DNA of 30,070 nucleotides from Silene noctiflora. Taxonomy: Eukaryota; Streptophyta; Magnoliopsida; Caryophyllales; Caryophyllaceae. The notes below the pieces were generated by a model. It saw only the letters and a list, made by a program, of their open reading frames with translations. It was not told where the DNA came from and ran no database searches. This document shows positions 28,286 through 30,070 of the stretch, in pieces. Positions within the stretch are counted from its first letter, which is position 1. Each line of letters opens with the position of its first letter. Position numbers and translations under genes: made by a program. The stretch is from NCBI GenBank assembly GCA_009801015.1, contig VHZZ01000007.1, positions 557,005-587,074 of the forward strand. The letters are read 5' to 3'.

Positions 28286-30070
28286 CAGGGCGTTTACCGG
28301 CGGATATTAATCATATTTTTATTCGTTTGATTCCTAAAGTTCCTAATCCAGAAAGAATTGTTGACTTCCGACCTATTAGTTTACTGAATGTGTCCCTTAA
28401 AGCTATTACCAGGGTTCTTGTTAACAGACTCAGGCCCCTCATGGATACTCTAATTTCGCCCGCTCAATCTAGCTTTCTGCCGGGACGTGGTACTACTGAT
28501 AACATACTGCTTGTACAAGAGGTGATGCATTCTTTCAAGCTTAAACAAGGACAAAGTGGCTACATGGCTATTAAAGTAGATCTTTCAAAGGCTTATGATC
28601 GTTTAAGGTGGAGTTTCATTCGTGATACCTTGGAATCCATCCATCTACCCGAGAAATGGGTATCTCTTATCATGGACATTATCTCTTTAGCTTCGTTCCA
28701 AATTCTCTGGAATTATAATACTTCTAATAATGTTTACCCGTCTCGCGGGTTAAGACAGGGAGATTCTTTAAGCCCTTATATTTTTAACCTCTGTATCGAA
28801 CGCTTATCTCAACTTGTGTTTGGTGCTGTGTCAGGTGGGCAGTGGAGACCGGTTAAGACAAGTAGACAAGGGCAAAAAATTTCTCATGTTTTCTTTGCTG
28901 ACGATCTCATGTTTTTTGCTGAGCTTCTGTTAGCCAAATGAAGATGATAATGGATATGCTTCAAAGATTTGGGGAGGAATCCGGACAAGTAATTAATTGG
29001 GAAAAATCTTCAATATATTTCTCCCCTAATACTTGCTCTAGCGTTTGCTCTTTGATCAGCAGAGAATGTGGTATACCAATAGTTGACGATATGGGTCGCT
29101 ATCTTGGGGCCCCTATCGTTCATACGAGGGTTACTCCCTTAACGCATCGCTGGCTGCTTGAAAAAATGCATAAGAAGTTGAATTCTTGGAAAGCTAATTG
29201 TTTGTCCTTTGCTGGAAGAGTGACNTTGGCCAAATCTGTGTTGACGGCCATTCCTACGTATTTGTCACAATCTGTTAAACTTCCCATAACTTTATGCAAT
29301 GACATTGNTAAGCTTGTCAGACAATTCATTTTTGGAGGACCTAACTTGGAGAGGAAAGTTTGTTGGGTTTCTTGGGATCAAATGTGTAAACCTACAGGGG
29401 AAGGAGGACTCGGTCTTCGTCGTACTAAAGTTGCTAACGATGCTTGGCTTGCAAAGTTGGGTTGGAGAGTAGTTAATGGTGATGATGCGTTATGGGTTGA
29501 AGTTGTTAAAAACAAGTATTTTAAGAACAGTGACCCTTTTAAAGGAACTCGCAAACCAAATACGTCTTGTGTGGGCAAAAGTATCTATCGTGGGCTGAAT
29601 GTTCTTGAAAAGGGTGTTCGATGGGCCATTGGAAATGGCAAGCGTGTGCGTTTTTGGGCTGACCCTTGAGTAGATGAAACTCCTCTGTTCAACTTGGCTT
29701 CTTCAATGATTTCGGATGTGGAGATGCATTTGAGAATCTCGGACATGCTCCTCCCGAATGGTATGTGGAATTGGTCTCTTTTTGATAATAAGCTGCCTTA
29801 CGCCTTGATTTTAAAAATTGCAGGGATACCGGTTCTTATGGATAGTGATGAAGAAGATAAGCTGATATGGTGTGGGACTTCCTCAGGGGTTTTTTCGGCT
29901 GCGTCAGCTTACAAATTTATCTCACATAATGATACCAGTGGGCCAAATATTTCTTGGGACATTATATGGAAACTGAAAACATCCCAGCGGATTCGTCTAT
30001 TTCTATGGCGTGCGGTGCTTGGCAAGTTAGCTACTAATGAACAACGTATGAAAAGGAGAATGACATCAGA
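28280..30070 (+). mobile_element. 5'-truncated L1-type LINE, runs off the window
   Basis: Begins abruptly at the start of the reverse transcriptase region (GRLPADIN, then LIPKVPNPERIVDFRPISL), with no endonuclease domain. It is inserted against the sulfotransferase frame. 5' truncation is usual for LINE insertions. The 3' end, poly(A) tail and target duplication lie beyond the window. Confidence 0.88.
28282..30070 (+). pseudogene. LINE ORF2 reverse transcriptase, broken by a frameshift and a stop
   Basis: Domains in order: RT fingers (IPKVPNPERIVDFRPISL), RT motif with VDLSKAYD (about 28576-28600), GLRQGDSLSP (from 28747) and the catalytic FADD (28894-28905). The thumb and connection region follow (SFAGR, WVSWDQMCKPTGEGGLGLR), then the zinc-binding RVT domain (WDIIWKLKTSQRIRLFLWR near 29960). 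The reading frame shifts by one base near 28925, just after FADD, and an in-frame TGA occurs at 29667-29669 where a Trp codon is expected (WADP, then VDE). Beyond it the frame is open to the window end. The element cannot make a full ORF2 product. N bases at 29225 and 29308 fall within it. Confidence 0.85.

Overview
This is a nuclear segment from a dicot plant. The evidence is GT-AG introns, an A-type cytochrome P450, a plant IST1-like gene, a plant cytosolic sulfotransferase remnant and dense plant-type transposon debris in AT-rich DNA. The repeat repertoire would fit Caryophyllales, but I cannot prove the order from sequence alone. Nothing prokaryotic or viral is present. Single N bases at 10948, 21260, 21329, 21427, 21634, 21953, 21998, 29225 and 29308 show this is assembly sequence with unresolved positions.

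Layout. 1-2120: a MITE, a hAT-type miniature element and a patch of direct repeats. 2124-2513 (-): a small plant-specific gene with its own TATA box, and a hAT element just upstream of the promoter. 3160-9940: no gene found. This stretch holds Mutator-like MITEs with 9-bp target duplications, a Stowaway-like MITE, further hAT-type miniature elements and a Helitron-like terminus. 10146-13878 (+): an intact three-exon CYP71D-like P450 of 509 aa, whose 1.9-kb first intron is largely transposon material and a 350-bp duplication. 13943-16700: hAT elements (one nested in a MITE) and a Helitron-like end. 16971-17234 (+): a small serine-rich-protein-like gene with the CxCSPTxHPGSFRC signature. 17240-19310: almost featureless apart from one MITE. 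19618-24853 (-): a six-exon IST1-like ESCRT regulator of 720 aa, which I assembled from splice sites. It carries four near-identical 36-residue repeats and a C-terminal MIM-like motif. 25351-26270 (-): a miniature LTR retrotransposon (TRIM-like) with a tRNA-Met primer site. 27111-27300 (-): a tRNA-derived SINE with a 12-bp target duplication. 27824-28285 (-): the C-terminal half of a cytosolic sulfotransferase, cut by a 5'-truncated L1-type LINE (28280 to the window end, +).

The genes do not form a pathway: the P450 (specialised metabolism), the ESCRT regulator and the two small proteins are independent transcription units. The most distinctive feature is a set of non-autonomous hAT elements. 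Five carry a TAGGG-type terminal inverted repeat with exact 8-bp target duplications or a clear truncated form, and a sixth has a diverged TIR. Each interior is filled by a different short degenerate repeat (CCGGACCGG, CGGATACGG, GAGCCGAGCC, TCGGGTCGGG), as if transposase-binding subterminal repeats had expanded to make up the whole element.
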